In this document: in pieces, positions 1-11,750 of the stretch
How positions within the stretch are numbered: position 1 is the first letter of the stretch
Layout of the letters: each line of letters opens with the position of its first letter
From: Branchiostoma lanceolatum
Lineage: Eukaryota; Chordata; Leptocardii; Amphioxiformes; Branchiostomatidae
Length of the DNA stretch: 64,000 nucleotides
Assembly (NCBI RefSeq): GCF_035083965.1
Contig: NC_089739.1
Location: forward strand, 10,590,001-10,654,000
Direction of reading: 5' to 3'
The notes under the pieces: model-generated
Databases searched by the model: none
Seen by the model: only the letters and a program-made list of their open reading frames with translations
What the model was told of the DNA's origin: nothing
Program-made: the position numbers and the translations under genes

Positions 1-204
1 TAACAACTACTTGTGAAATGGCAATTGTTCTTAATAGAATGCAGGATCTGTACATGTACAGGGGACAGGAGATGACATTTTATGTTGACCCTAACAGACA
101 ATAATAGAGAAGTGACACTCTATTGTAACAGTTACGTTTTGGGCAGACTTACTCCCCTGACAGCATTAAGGGACTGAGTGATATATTGAGTTTACTAGTA
201 TGCC

Positions 205-395
205 ATACACAATAAATCGGCACCGCAAACTTAAAACCACCGTGAAAATTTTTGTCCAACACTGTAGAAGTATGTGACTATAGCGCTACGTACCGCAAAC
301 TTAAAACCATCTTGAACAATCCATTTTCGCATTAGCGCGATACAAAAACTTCACGAACTTAAATTATTTTACACTTTCAGTAACTTAATAATTTC
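205..395. repeat. MITE-like repeat fragment (AACTTAAA / CACTGTAG family)
   Basis: The stretch contains ACCGCAAACTTAAAACCA twice (near 222 and 291), the core TGTAGAAGTATGTGACTATAG, and CACGAACTTAAATTATTTT. The same core with TTAGCGCGAAATAAAAACC is found at 1935-2075, 15593-15790 and 21066-21295. It is a short interspersed element with no coding content. The rest of 1-977 holds no gene I can support. Confidence 0.55.
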
Positions 396-977
396 TCTAA
401 AAAGTATGATATTTCAGGTACCATCCACTATCGTTTATCATAATCTGTGACTCAGAAATATTGTCAGTCACTGATAAAGGATAGTGAATGCTATCTGAAA
501 TACCTGACTCTTAGAGATTTTATCCAGTTGATTTAATATTCTGAATCGGTATTTACATACTGTTCGACCTGGGTGTCTAATCTTCTTTGACTTCATTGAC
601 TTATGTAATATCAAGTGAACTGTTAGTGGATTTGAAGTCCACAGGTTTGGAGTGTCTACCATTACTGGCATAAGGTGCAACATCAAGTGATCTCAATACA
701 ACACATGTGTAATAGCCAGAACGAAATGCTACATATAAGCACAAAGTACTGTCTAGGGAGCAACAAAAAATCTGGCTTCTAATCATAACCCAAAAGTAAA
801 ACTTTTAAACACTAAGCCACCACAAATTTTACCATGCTAAGTATTGATTATGTGTTCTGAGACTTTGCACACAAAAAAACAAACAGCACTGTCTTAATTG
901 TCTCTAGAATTACTTTTTAAAAAATGTACAAAAAAATCTGGCCTTTGAAATCTCAATGAATACATGTATGTACTCAC

Positions 978-1091
978 TGTCTGTAGTTATGAGCACATAG
1001 TTCTTAATAACCCTGCATGCTTGTGGTTTGCCTGATTCTTCAGAGTTTGCAAGAGATGTGGAGGACTTCAGGGCACACTCATGGGTCTTTT
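978..1091 (-). CDS. Candidate further exon of receptor A (divergent FN3-like half)
   Basis: A 114-nt stretch lies between an acceptor-like TATAAAG and a donor GTGAGTAC. It is phase 1 on both sides, so it fits the exon at 1752-1877. It reads KKTHECALKSSTSLANSEES and then ends ACRVIKNYVLITTDS. The pattern T-x-x-C followed later by C and a beta strand ending TTDS resembles the second half of the FN3 domain (TYQICV, then RC and QATTD). It could be a second FN3 repeat, but no matching first-half exon was found, so the call is weak. Confidence 0.35.
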
Positions 1092-4000
1092 CTTTATAAA
1101 AAGGTGAAAAATTTTATCAGATTTGCTAACCAATTTGAGGGAATTCATCTAAATTGTGAACAGTATACATGTGGGAAAATAAGTCTAGAATGATAACAGC
1201 TGTCCTAAGCTAATGGTTTTATGTCCTGAAATGACATTAGAGAAAAAAAAGGCCTGGGAAGACTAGTTGGTTAACTTTCATGTTATTCTAAGCTGTAGTG
1301 AGCAAAGGCAATGGCTGCTACTGTATTAGTATCTGCAAAGAAAAGAAGCAACAGAAAAAAAAAATTTATTTAACCTTTTCTCTGCTGCCTTACCCCATGA
1401 CCAATATGACTTTGGTGCCTAATGGCTATCTTAGTATGCTGAAGGTTAAGAGACGTTCATGCACATCATTACAGACATGTTTTTTTTAACATACAAAGTT
1501 CTCTCTCTCTAAAACAAGTAAGTGAAGCCAAACCAAAAGCTTTTAGAAAATACAGTCCTGTACAAACAAACTGTAGGACACGTTCCTACAAAATATACAG
1601 TTCAAGTCATTGCTAGATATGTGGATGCGAAATGATTTACATGTATTCTTAAATGACTTGTGACAAATATCTCTAACTTGTTGCTTTCAGACTGTACAAA
1701 GAAAACAATGAACTGTACAAAGAAACTGACGTAACAATTAGTATTACTTACTATCTGTTGTAGCTTGAATGTAAGCGTCCTCACATCTGGTGCTGTTCAG
1801 GCGATTCTGCGCTTCCACACAGATCTGGTAGGTGGTGTTGGCAGTCGGTAAAGTAGACTGGAGAGTGACCTCTTCTCCTGTGTACAATAAAAGACAAATC
1901 AGTCTTAGATCTTTGATTTAATGTGTGGCAGTTTTAGGATGCTGTAAATGCAGAAATGTTTGTAGAATGTTTTTTCCAATACTGTAGCAGTATGTGATTA
2001 TAGTGCTGCCGCAAACACTCCATTTTCGCCTTAGCACGAAAAAAATCACACAAACTTAAATGGATTTATAGCACCTGATGGCATTATGACATCAGTGGAG
2101 GCCCAATGATAACCTTTATCTTGCAACTCACTAGAAGCAGCTGGTGTTAAGGAAAATCATTTGAATGTTTAAAATTTCAAGAAATGATGTCTAAAAAGCT
2201 ACTTGTTGTTTGAGATAATACAATTTCATTGTAGAAAAAGGACAATACCTTCGCTGACTGGGTTTTTGCAAGAGTTCTCTCCCTTGCCCTTCTTCCATTC
2301 CTCAGTTCCTTGTTCCCGGTACCACACACACAGTGACTGTGGCACCAGACCGTCATGGCCACCTGTTACCTCAACTGTGACTGAGTACAGCTTGGCTGCA
2401 ATTACTTCAAGGTCAGTAGGGGGCGCTGGTGTACCTGTAAGAGTCAAAGGTCACATGAGAGCTTCCAGATACAATGGAATGAAATACAACCCACATTCTT
2501 ATATATAGGGTCCTCAATTATAATATCTTAGGGGTTTGATTGAAACTGTAAGGTAGCGTCGCCACAGAACTCATTGCATGGCACCAAGCACACCGGGTCA
2601 CCCATATACTCTTTCACCCTTAATCTTCTTAATTAAAAAATGTTTGTTGCACTCTTTTACGTGCACTTAGGTTTAATGCCAGAAGCTCCCTCAAACATTG
2701 GGCCATGGGCACCGGCTTGATGTTCCAATTCGTAATAATGATGCAACTCTTTTCCAGTTGTGTGCAGACCCAAGGCAAGAACCTAGGCCGCTAGCTCCAC
2801 AGAATTTGGAACCAGAGTGGCGAAGTTTTGTAGCAGAGTGGGCACTGACCACTACACCACACCGATATAAATATACATGGGATAATCATGAGTATAACAA
2901 GAACCCATCAAACTTGATGATATCAAGAAGAGAAGGGTGACCCAATGCAAATGGCGGGGGAAAAAATTTGAGCTATGGCAACTCTGCTTAGTTTTACAAT
3001 CATTATGGCATTCATTGAAAAAGTGTTACGCTTAACCTGATTCAGGACAGGTGCTTTACCTTTCGACAATCTGCAAGTTATCATAACTTTCTTGCTATTA
3101 CAAATTGTCAAAATTTTTTAATATTTCAATTGTTCACTGTAATCATAAAATGTAATGTATTATCAAAGTGTCATAATGAGGCACTTTAAAAGTCCTTGTT
3201 GTATGTTAAATAGTAGTTTAGTACATGGACTTTAGACAAGTGTAAACTTTAAGAATTTTTTGAAAATATTTGTTAGTGGAGAGAAAACAATTGTGACAGA
3301 TTTAAACAATCATGTCTAGCACACTTACGCCTGACCCTGAGTGTCCACTCAGTTCCTGTGGTGTCCTGCTGCGCACATTGATACGTCCCAACAAAGTAAG
3401 GAACGGAAGAGTCCACAGAATCGTCATCTCTGTTGAGGTTGGAGATTCTCAGGTTGTTGCCATCATGGAGGGATAGCCGTCCTAAATACCGTGGTTCACG
3501 AATTTCTACGTCTTTTCCTGTTATGAATAGTAAGAGAGTACTAGTACTGTACATGAATTTATATTCACACGGATTTAATATCGCGGTTGGAAGAAAATGG
3601 GGGTGTTTGCAGTGGTTGCAAGTTTGTGGATGAAACAAAAAAATGGTTAAGGAAGGCAGAAGACAGATTCTGAACATTTAATTTAGTACATATTATGAAG
3701 ATGGGTCTAATATGGCGGCAAAAGTCACCACAAAAACTGAACATTAAACCACTGCAGAAATGTCAACCTTTCCAGTAAACAATGAAATTCAATGTAAAAA
3801 GCAGATACCTGTATACCACTGCCCTGAAAAATGTTTGGAAACTTAAATCTGATCATTCATCTTAATATTTATAAAGCGTACGAAAACAGGAAATCACCAT
3901 TGGAAAGTTAATATTTGCCATGATCAAACATTCAAAGGTTCAATATAAATTTAGAGCTGGCTATGTAAGTGTCACAGTCACAAAACTGGGAAAATCCCCT

Positions 4001-7000
4001 AACAAAACAGTGGCTGATGTCAATGATGATTTCTTTTAAATTAACACATCAAGTAACAAACAAAAGGATTATCTAAAGGAAAATATAAATACTACAGTAC
4101 CGATAATTGAATAAACAATCATTTGGGACATGAAATTGACAAAGGGAATTTTTGCCCTTTTTTCAGGATTGCATGAAATCATAAAAAAGTCATGTACAAT
4201 GTAACTTCAAGGACATATTCTATTACATCATACATTGATAAATTCTGTTACTGCTTATTACTAGTTTGACTTTTTACTACATGAATGTACATGTATGCAT
4301 ACCAGGTTCTTTGACCAACACTTGGATGCTCCTTGTTGGACCTTGAACCAGTTGCCAAAACAGGGATTTGCTGTCATCATAGTCAGGGTCACACTGCAGG
4401 TCAACATATCCTCCCTCATCACCAAACACTTCTGTGCCTGTAAACAATACATAAACATATATAAACAATCACCTCTGTACCAATAAACAGTAATGATCAT
4501 AAACACATAGGAATTACAATAATCTCAGTCTCTACCTGTAAACCAATTATAAACACATTAGCACATATCAACAATCACCTCTGTACCTGTGAACAATAAT
4601 GATCATAAACACACAGGGACAATCATCTCAGTCTGAACCTGTAAACAACAATCGTGGGGTCGTGTGGCGCAACGGCAGAGCGTTCGACTCAGAACCAAGA
4701 GGTCCCGAGTTCGAATCCTGTCGTGTCACTGATCTAGATCTTGTGGGAAAGGCACTTTACACGACTTTCCTCACTCCACCCTGGTGTAAATGGGAACCTG
4801 ACTTTGGTTGGGGAAGGTCGTATTGAGGTCATCTGGCGGCGCCGAATGGCAGCCGCCCAGACCCTTGCGACAAATCCACAAAATGCAAGTGTGGATAGAT
4901 TAGGTATATGTTGTGTATTATGTGAAACATGTGAACCCTGCATCAATTCAGCACTAGAAAGGCTGCCATTGCGGGTAATTTCTGACCAATGAAAAACATT
5001 ACTATACTAGAAAGGCCATCATTTGCCCCTGAGCAAATACAGCATGTTTCGCCCATACTCCTCCTCATGCAAGAAGTGGGCTGTCCCAAAATAACTCCTG
5101 GGCAAATCGAAATATTAACTGCATGTAGGAAGGCAACATTTGCGAGAGCATCATACTTTGCCAATCTCCCTCCCGATGCATAAATTGACTGTTCCAAAAT
5201 CACCCGTGCAAAACATTCTCTTTACATGTTCTGCGAGACGCCAAGAGCTTCTTACTGCAAAGGCTTTCGTGTTTACCTGCAACATGACCTCAGGTAACCT
5301 GAAAAGAACACATATTCTTTGGCCAGCAGCAAATGGAACGCCTGGAACCTTAGATAGAACATGGATTCTTAGATAGAACATGGAACAGGGACAGCACTTT
5401 TGAACCGTTTTTGGTCTGAAAATGGGGCCAAAAGTCCCCAAAACGAAGCATTTTGAAGTGATGTACACCAGAAATGTGATTGAAGTCCTGTAGGGTCATG
5501 TTCAAGGCACCCTTGTGCCAAACAAAAAACCACTGCGAATATTTCCAGTCTTACAGTATCTGCTTTCATAAAAGCCTTCTGGGACCAGAAACTACCATCG
5601 TCTGTAGTTTCTGCAGTCTTAAGCAAATTGAAAAAAAAGGGGAATTTGGGCGATGTAATTCTCAAAATGGGGAAGTCCAAAATTCAGCTGCCCAAACCCA
5701 CTTTTTTTTCAATCCCACGTTTTGTTAACTATTACTAAAGAGAATGATCCTGTATGATGGAAAGATGTTTACTAGTACTTTACACAATGTCTTTTACACA
5801 ATGTCATAAACTGACTTGTTGATAGAAATTTACCTGCTTTACCTAGTAAATAAGACAATAAAAATATAGACAAAGTACAATTATGTAGGTCATAGAGCAT
5901 TACCTTTGGACTTCCCCAAATTCAATAATGAATTATACATTATCAAAATTGACTCTTTTAAAAAAAAATTGTACATTTTTTTCACCCAAGAAGACTATGT
6001 ACACTCTGTGCAGATATAATTGGTTGGACTTCGCCACATGAAATACATTCTACTTATACATATAACATAATACTGCACCATACTATGGCCTCTACATGGA
6101 CCAGCAATAACTCTAGAGGTACAGGTGGCTGGAATGATGAGTTAGACATTGGCCAATGAGACAGATAGCCCTATACCGTTATTATCTATTTTGAAAATAA
6201 ATTCAAAAGAGCCTTCTGGATTTTCAGAAAGTCAGTTGGTATTCAGAAATGGGGAATTTGGGTGATGTAATTGTCAAAATGGGGAATTCCCAAGTTCAGT
6301 AACCTGAGGCTAAAGAGATGGCTGCATGGAAAGAGTAGAAATTAGCCAAATAGAGGGATAACATGCCAGACGAGTTAGTGGTGGAAGTACAGTTTGCCAC
6401 CTCACCTGGTAGAGGCCCCGTACTATCTATTATTATCTATTTTAAGAATAATTCACAACAGCCTTCTGAATTTCAGAAACCAAGGACATAATGTACTTGC
6501 AGAGTAGTCATATGAAGAAATGGGGAATTCGGGTGATGTAATTCTCAAAATGGGGAATTTCCAAGTTGAAAACTTGCACCAAGCCTTATTTTTTTTCACC
6601 AAAAAAATCAAATACTTTCAAACTTTTTTTCTACTTTTAGTACTATCAGAGATTTAGTGATCCTGTCATGTTATAAAATAATAAATTATGTTTTGCTTGT
6701 TTCATGTGGCTATTCGATTATTGGTCTAAGACTTCAAATTTGAACATTTGTTTTTTGGGCCCACCTAATTTTTTTTTCACCCGCATGCATTAAATTTGGA
6801 GTCTGCAGGGTTGTCATCCATAAAATTTACTTGCTGTGGCTCTATGCACCATTGTGCATTGATAGTTCCTTCTTTCACAAGTCTACAATATTACCACATG
6901 GCAATTGATAATGCATCCTGCTATCACAAAAAGATCACCCCACCTACTCTTTCCCCTTCTGCTTTCAGAAGTCTGTTCTCAAATTAACTTTCACATCTTA

Positions 7001-7165
7001 CATCCGACACGATACCTAATATCTGATGGAAACACAGTGATAATGTAGTCGTTAATACAACCAGTACTGTTACTTACCTGTTGCGTTGCTTGTTTGTATG
7101 AACAAACAGCCCACAAAAATGGCCAAGAAGAGGCGATATGCTGACTTGGTTGTCATTGTCATCAT
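978..7165 (-). CDS. Receptor A: Ig + FN3 cell-surface receptor, 3' end beyond the window
   Basis: Exons read on the minus strand: 7078-7165 (signal peptide), 4303-4437 and 3329-3517 (two halves of one V-type Ig domain), 2249-2434 and 1752-1877 (two halves of an FN3 domain), and a weaker candidate at 978-1091. All junctions are GT/AG and phase 1. The signal exon starts MMTMTTKSAYRLFLAIF and ends in ATG. The Ig B strand is GGYVDLQCDPDYDD, the C-strand Trp is in LFWQLVQG, and the F strand is VGTYQCAQQD. The FN3 begins APPTDLEVIAAK and ends CEDAYIQATTD; 40 of 42 residues of its second half match receptor C. By analogy with C it may continue to a SEA domain, TM and STAND tail, but those exons are not in view. 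Ligand unknown. Domain calls are firm; the full architecture is inference. Confidence 0.8.
1935..2075. repeat. MITE-like repeat, same family as 205-395
   Basis: It carries GCTGTAAATGCAGAAATGTT, the core ACTGTAGCAGTATGTGATTA, then TTTTCGCCTTAGCACGAAAA and ACAAACTTAAATGGATTTA. It lies in the intron between the two FN3 exons of receptor A and is probably a degraded copy of the element seen more completely at 15593-15790. Confidence 0.55.
2540..2880 (-). repeat. tRNA-derived SINE (minus orientation)
   Basis: On the minus strand the head reads GGTGTGGTGTAGTGGTCAGT, an A-box-like tRNA start. The plus strand carries AGCACACCGGGTCACCC and TTTTACGTGCACTTAGG, body segments also present in fragments near 11345-11410 and 57125-57195. 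It sits in an intron of receptor A. Confidence 0.5.
4655..4900 (+). repeat. tRNA-derived SINE
   Basis: The head GTCGTGTGGCGCAACGGCAG carries an A box and GAGTTCGAATCCTG carries a B box, the internal pol III promoter of tRNA-like sequences. The tRNA-unrelated body follows: GGGAAAGGCACTTTACACGA, CCACCCTGGTGTAAATGGGA and a GC-rich end near 4840. It is intronic in receptor A. A true tRNA is unlikely because the sequence continues into the SINE body and the cloverleaf is poor. Confidence 0.65.
5560..6570. repeat. Three dispersed copies of an AAAATGGGGAA repeat in receptor A intron 1
   Basis: GATGTAATTCTCAAAATGGG or close variants occur near 5654, 6264 and 6534, each preceded by a related block with GCCTTCTG and CAGAAA. 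These look like three diverged copies of one roughly 120-bp unit. The rest of the intron (4438-7077) contains the SINE at 4655 and AT-rich sequence, and I see no exon in it. Confidence 0.5.
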
Positions 7166-8214
7166 CTCCCCGGCTTCTTACAGCAACAATGGAATACCGT
7201 TAAGTCTCGTATCGTATCTTAAAGGCGTCACAAAATTTCTTTTGCACTGACAGGAAGACTTACAACACTGACAATGCCAACACTGATATCCTGAATGTTC
7301 ACAACAAACGGTAATCGACGAATTTCTCTGCTTGCACGTCCGTCTCTGGTGGCCACACTGTTGCAAATGAGACAATGGTCTTGACTGGAGTTTTTCTAGG
7401 CTTGAATATGGAAATTCCCTGTCCAAAACTGTCCAATTACTGTAAGGGACCGTACGTGAGTCATGGGGAATTTTGGCTGTAATAATTAACTGGGAAATCC
7501 CCTTCCAAGCGTCATACGAAACTACGTAGTTTCGGTACCCAGACTGCCTTGCTCTTGCAGCTTTTTCCGAGCAAAATACACTTTTCAACATTCTATGGGG
7601 TTTTCTTTGAAATAAGACGCATAAAGTTTTGATAAAAAATGCAAACCGAGCGGCATGTATCATGGTTACAAATCTTGTACAGAATCTCACAACACCCGGA
7701 AGTATCATGGCAAAGACTTGGCGGGAACGGTCAGAGGTCAAAGGTGAAACCTTTTTTATGGCGACACCTTTGGCGCGTAGCCAACTTTCACGTCGTATAC
7801 TTCAGTCTTGCCGAATTATGTGTGCTAGAGTGCTAGGACTACCAAACTAGACGACTTTTCCAACCATTTAGTTGGAATTTTTTTACAATGATATCGCCAA
7901 TTTATATTTTTTGTGTTGCCATGGCAACGGCCTTCTGACAGGCATACTCTACAAAATTCAATAATTTCCTTTCAAACAATGAGGTTTCAAGGTTTTCTTG
8001 CTAAATCACACTTGTTTTCCCCTACATCATTAAAATCCTATGTAATTTAATGTCATTTAGCATTTATTTTGACTATGTACAACCTATGGAAATGACGTCA
8101 TTGGCCAAAATTCAAAAGCGTGGACTATATCATAAGCGAAAGCATAATCAAGTTATTGTTACTCGAATTTCGTCACTACCTATAAAAACATTGATACAAA
8201 CGTTCTCATTCTGT
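7166..8214. other. Region upstream of receptor A; no gene seen
   Basis: This is the presumed promoter side of receptor A, whose first ATG is at 7165. A minus-strand reading frame of 187 codons across 7178-7741 has no recognisable domain and overlaps the expected promoter or 5' UTR, so I do not call it a gene. No GAAANNGAAA site was noticed here, unlike at the other receptor genes. Confidence 0.4.
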
Positions 8215-8640
8215 CTTCATTATCTCCATGAAAAACGGAGATATAGTTTTGTGTGTTTGTGTGTGTGTCTGTGTGTGTCTGTCTGTCCGTCTGTTTGTTT
8301 GTGTTTCCAGAGTTTTGTAGTGAGCATAGCTCAAGAACCTCTAGATGGATTGCGATGATATTTGGTATGTGGGTAGGTGTTGGGAAGACAAAGGTCAAGC
8401 TTAATTTTGGACTCCCTGGTATGTAATCCTGGTACTGCAGCAGAACTTCCGTTTTTGGTATGTTTTGACCTTGACTTGCTATGTTTTCATTATTGGTAGC
8501 AGATAGTTTATGATGCACGGAATAATTGATGTAAGTTTAAGCCCCCTAGCAGCTTCCTCTGGAACTGCAGGGGCATTTTCGTCAAAATCTTCTAAGGGGA
8601 ATAACCAAAGGGAGGAAAGACGCAGCATATTTGGGGGGAA
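8215..8640 (+). repeat. Low-complexity T/G tract leading into a dispersed repeat
   Basis: The small palindrome TATCTCCATG...CGGAGATATA is followed by a TGTGTGTCTGTCTGTCCGTC run and then by sequence without coding content (CAAGAACCTCTAGATGGATT, TGCAGCAGAACTTCCG). The 18070-18520 segment carries the related words TATCTCCATGAAA and CTGCAGCAGAAATTC, so it is probably an interspersed repeat family. Confidence 0.4.
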
Positions 8641-8670
8641 ATTATATTTCTACAAGACATTGTATTTATA

Positions 8671-9964
8671 TAAACTACGCACAAAAAGTTTGGAAACTTT
8701 ACTTTGGTTGATCATATTTCCGTTGTCTCTTGATCAATTTCAATGCATTATATATCGTTGGAAAGCCTGACTGAGTGTGTAATTTCCTTTCCTATGATAC
8801 CCCACTCATTATAATTGCAATCTCATGGAGCGAGCACCAGGCCTGCTTACGCGAGTGGGTTGTAGAAAAAAAGTGCCAAAATTTCCATGCTAGTGTCAAA
8901 CACTCAGCGCAGCGCCAAACCCATTTGTGGTGGTGTTGTCCACATCGTGAATGGAACAGTGTGTGGAGGAATGTTATGTTCACAGCTACAGATAAGAGCA
9001 GATTTATTTAGACTTTTGGATGGGTAAATGAAAGTGTGGGCAACGAGGAGAACCCTACGCTTACTGTTGCACAGATAGACTGACTGATTTTTTAGTTGGA
9101 GTCAGTTTCATGGTGTGGGGCAGTACAACGTTAACTGCCAGAGGAAAAACCAGGCTAATCGGCTAATCATCTTAAGCAACCTCGATGTGTCAAGACATAG
9201 AGACACCTTTCTCAATCCAGTCACATTTCCAATATCCTTACCTCTGCAATATGCAAGATCTGCAAGATGATGGTGCACGTCCATACAGAATGAGAGTCAT
9301 TTCAGACCACCTCCAGGATGCAGGAATACAGAGGATAGAATGGCCCTCCTGCAGCCCAGATCTCAACACAATTGAACACAGTCTCAGAGTCAGACTCTGT
9401 GATCACTGATCAGCTTGGGCGAGCTGTGCATGCAGGAATGATCAACAGAACAACACTGGTCGACCTGCAACGACTCCTTGTGGAAGAATAGCCAGGGGCC
9501 GCGTAACAAAACTGGTGACAAGCATGAGCAGGATGTGCCGGGCTGTGGTGACAGTGCATGGCTTGTGTACTCAGTATAAGCCACCTCCATCATAACCGAG
9601 GCTCCTTTACGCATTTTTTGTTGTTGTTTGGATGAAGACTATTCTTGGCTTTCATATTAATGTGTTTTGTTGATTTAAGTTTCATATTACCCCCGTACAA
9701 AAGCACGTGCTACCAGCAGAAGAAAAAAAATACTGAATTGAGCGTTTGACATTAGTAGGTTAATCTTGGCACTTTTTTTATGTGACCTGCTCGCATAAGC
9801 AGGTCTGGTGATCGTTGCATTAATTTACAACCATATTATGATTGGTATCATGGGAAAGAAAATCACACAAGCTTTTCAATGATATATAAATCATTGAAAT
9901 TGATCAAGAAATAACGGAGATATGATCGACCAAAATTAAGTTTCCAAACTTTTTGCGCTGAGTG
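8671..9964 (+). mobile_element. Degenerate Tc1/mariner-type transposon
   Basis: The ends are inverted repeats of about 100 bp: GCACAAAAAGTTTGGAAAC on the left, and GTTTCCAAACTTTTTGCGC in complementary form on the right. Each is followed inward by sequence around TTGATCAATTTCAATG and its complement. TA dinucleotides flank both ends (8669-8670 and 9965-9966). A transposase remnant at about 9260-9405 reads DGARPYRMRVISDHLQDAG then WPSCSPDLNTIEH, the conserved C-terminal part of the DDE domain of Tc1/mariner transposases. The rest of the frame is broken, so the copy is inactive. Confidence 0.85.
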
Positions 9965-9966
9965 TA

Positions 9967-10997
9967 CAATGTATATGTACATTACACAGAAATTACTTTA
10001 CAATACAGACATTTTTTAAAAATGACCTGTTACATTAGTTAGTTGCATACATTCAACGGATAATAACATTGTACATACTTTACAGAGTGACTGTGTGTAT
10101 GTGTAATTTTCCTAATTTTCCATTTCCATGCTATTTACATTTCATCCATGAAAAATGATTTTTCATGTACGATTTTCCTGTTGCTCCTGAAGGTGTGTCA
10201 TTGCTATGATATTTTTCATCTATAAACAGTACACACATGTTGGATTTCTTCCTATAAAATCTCCCAATAAACTCGGCTAACATTAACAACCAGACTTCAC
10301 TCTGTTACTGTGGTGTTCAAATCGGGGAGGCCTCATTGGCTATGGCAGTGTTAGTGAAAGCTGACTGAGTTACTTTTCAAGACACTTTTGAGATGTAGAG
10401 ACAACAGATACATTGTTGAAGTCTATAAAGAAGCTATATTCACCTAAACCAGAATATAAAGTAATGACAACGCTGGCTTGTCATGCTTTGCCTGGTAATT
10501 TGAGACATTGGCTGGTAGTTAAATGTACTGTTCTACACATCATAGTCTATACTGGATTCCAAGACTATCAAAAACAAAGAAGATACCACATCACTAGCCG
10601 TGTTACCAGACACACAACTATATAAAAGCTAATTCAACTATGAGGAATACATTTTCAAGTTGAAAACGTAGATGCAATTATTATACAATAGAAAGTTTGA
10701 TATAACTTTGACCAGGCTGATTTGAAGGTTGACCACAAGATTAGTTTTCCAAAACTGAAATTTGCAAATAGTTGCCTTGATTATGTAACTTTGTTACACT
10801 CATCTTGATCATTCTGCTAGGCTTGATAATGCTTCCTTGAACAAGAATATTCGAATTCTTTAATTTTAGACAGTCTGGGATTTGGCATATTTATGTAGTC
10901 ATAGGGGGCAATTTATCCCTCACAGCAGGGGGCAGTTCCTTAATAATTTTACGGCCCTGGGTCCAGATCCTGGATTTTTGCAAAATCATAATGGTTT
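9967..10997. other. Intergenic; no gene or clear element seen
   Basis: AT-rich sequence between the Tc1 fossil and the 3' end of receptor B. It probably holds the 3' UTR of B (minus strand). No reading frame here resembles a known domain. Confidence 0.4.
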
Positions 10998-11750
10998 TTA
11001 ATCGTTTAGCATTTCCACCAGATCTTTCCTCCCCATGTCCATTAATATGCTCTTTAGGTTTTGCAGGTTACAGGGAACCATACTTGTACCATCCTGCCCA
11101 GCCGTTCTCTGCCAATGCCGCAGAACAATCTCTGCAGCGAGTAGGCCGTGATGCGCACTGCAGTTGTCAATCACATCAACGTCTCCAACAGTAAGTCCTG
11201 TTGTGAAAACGGTAGTATTCCATTACCGCATTCATATAAATGTCTTCCTAGCTGTGATTGGTTAATAAAGGTAAAGAAATCATACTCTGTTGTGGTGCCG
11301 CGTGATACCTTTTCAAGTAGCTAGTGGTAGTGCAATGAGGCTTCGCTACGGCTCGCGTTTTTGACCAAGCACACCGGGTCACCCCTACTCTTCTCGATAA
11401 GCGTATTGGGTTATCCAAACACATTACATGTATTCTGTTTGCAAAGCTAAATAATGCAATTTCGTTTCTGTCAAATTTCACACAAAAAAAGGGAACATTG
11501 TTGCAACTTAATTAAGTTCATTGACATGTAAGCTTACGGCTACTCGTTCGATGTATTTTTGCATAGTTTTTAAAAGTTATCAAGATTCTCAGCTGTAAGG
11601 ATACTCACCTAGTTTTCCAGCCAGAATTTTCCAGTTACTGCCAATGTTGTACAGTTGCAGACACAAGTCTGAAAACTTGTGGTATGGAATGCCCAGATGC
11701 CCTCTGTAGACCAGCTGTTTCTTTATCATCAGGTCTATTGTAGTGGCCAC
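10998..11750 (-). CDS. Death-domain exons of receptor B
   Basis: Two exons (11609-11750 and 10998-11197) encode about 113 residues. Helix 1 to 2 contains YHKFSDLCLQLYN, followed by NWKILAGKLGLTVGDVDVI with the Trp and LA-x-x-LGL pattern of Death domains. Later come AAEIVLRHWQRTAG, NLQNLKSILMDMGRKDLVEM and a stop. The spacing of Trp, LGL, L-x-x-W and GRKDL is the Death-domain signature. The first exon is 142 nt in both B and E. Compared with E, B has two extra residues before the last helices. Confidence 0.88.

Noticed and set aside
601..786. Minus-strand frame with SGYYTCVVLRSLDVAPYASNG, Ig/FN3-like F strand
   Set aside because: A phase-1 exon (about 665-739) can be forced, but its donor and acceptor are weak and no partner exon is seen. 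It is too short to call.
4661..4735. Possible functional tRNA gene
   Set aside because: A and B boxes are present, but the sequence continues into a SINE body and the cloverleaf stems do not pair well.
7178..7741. 187-codon minus-strand frame upstream of receptor A
   Set aside because: No signal peptide, domain or biased composition. It overlaps the expected promoter or 5' UTR, so it is more likely a chance open frame.
8180..8518. 112-codon frame with QTDRQTHTDTHTNT
   Set aside because: The repeat-like composition comes from the TG-rich tract and the interspersed repeat; not a gene.
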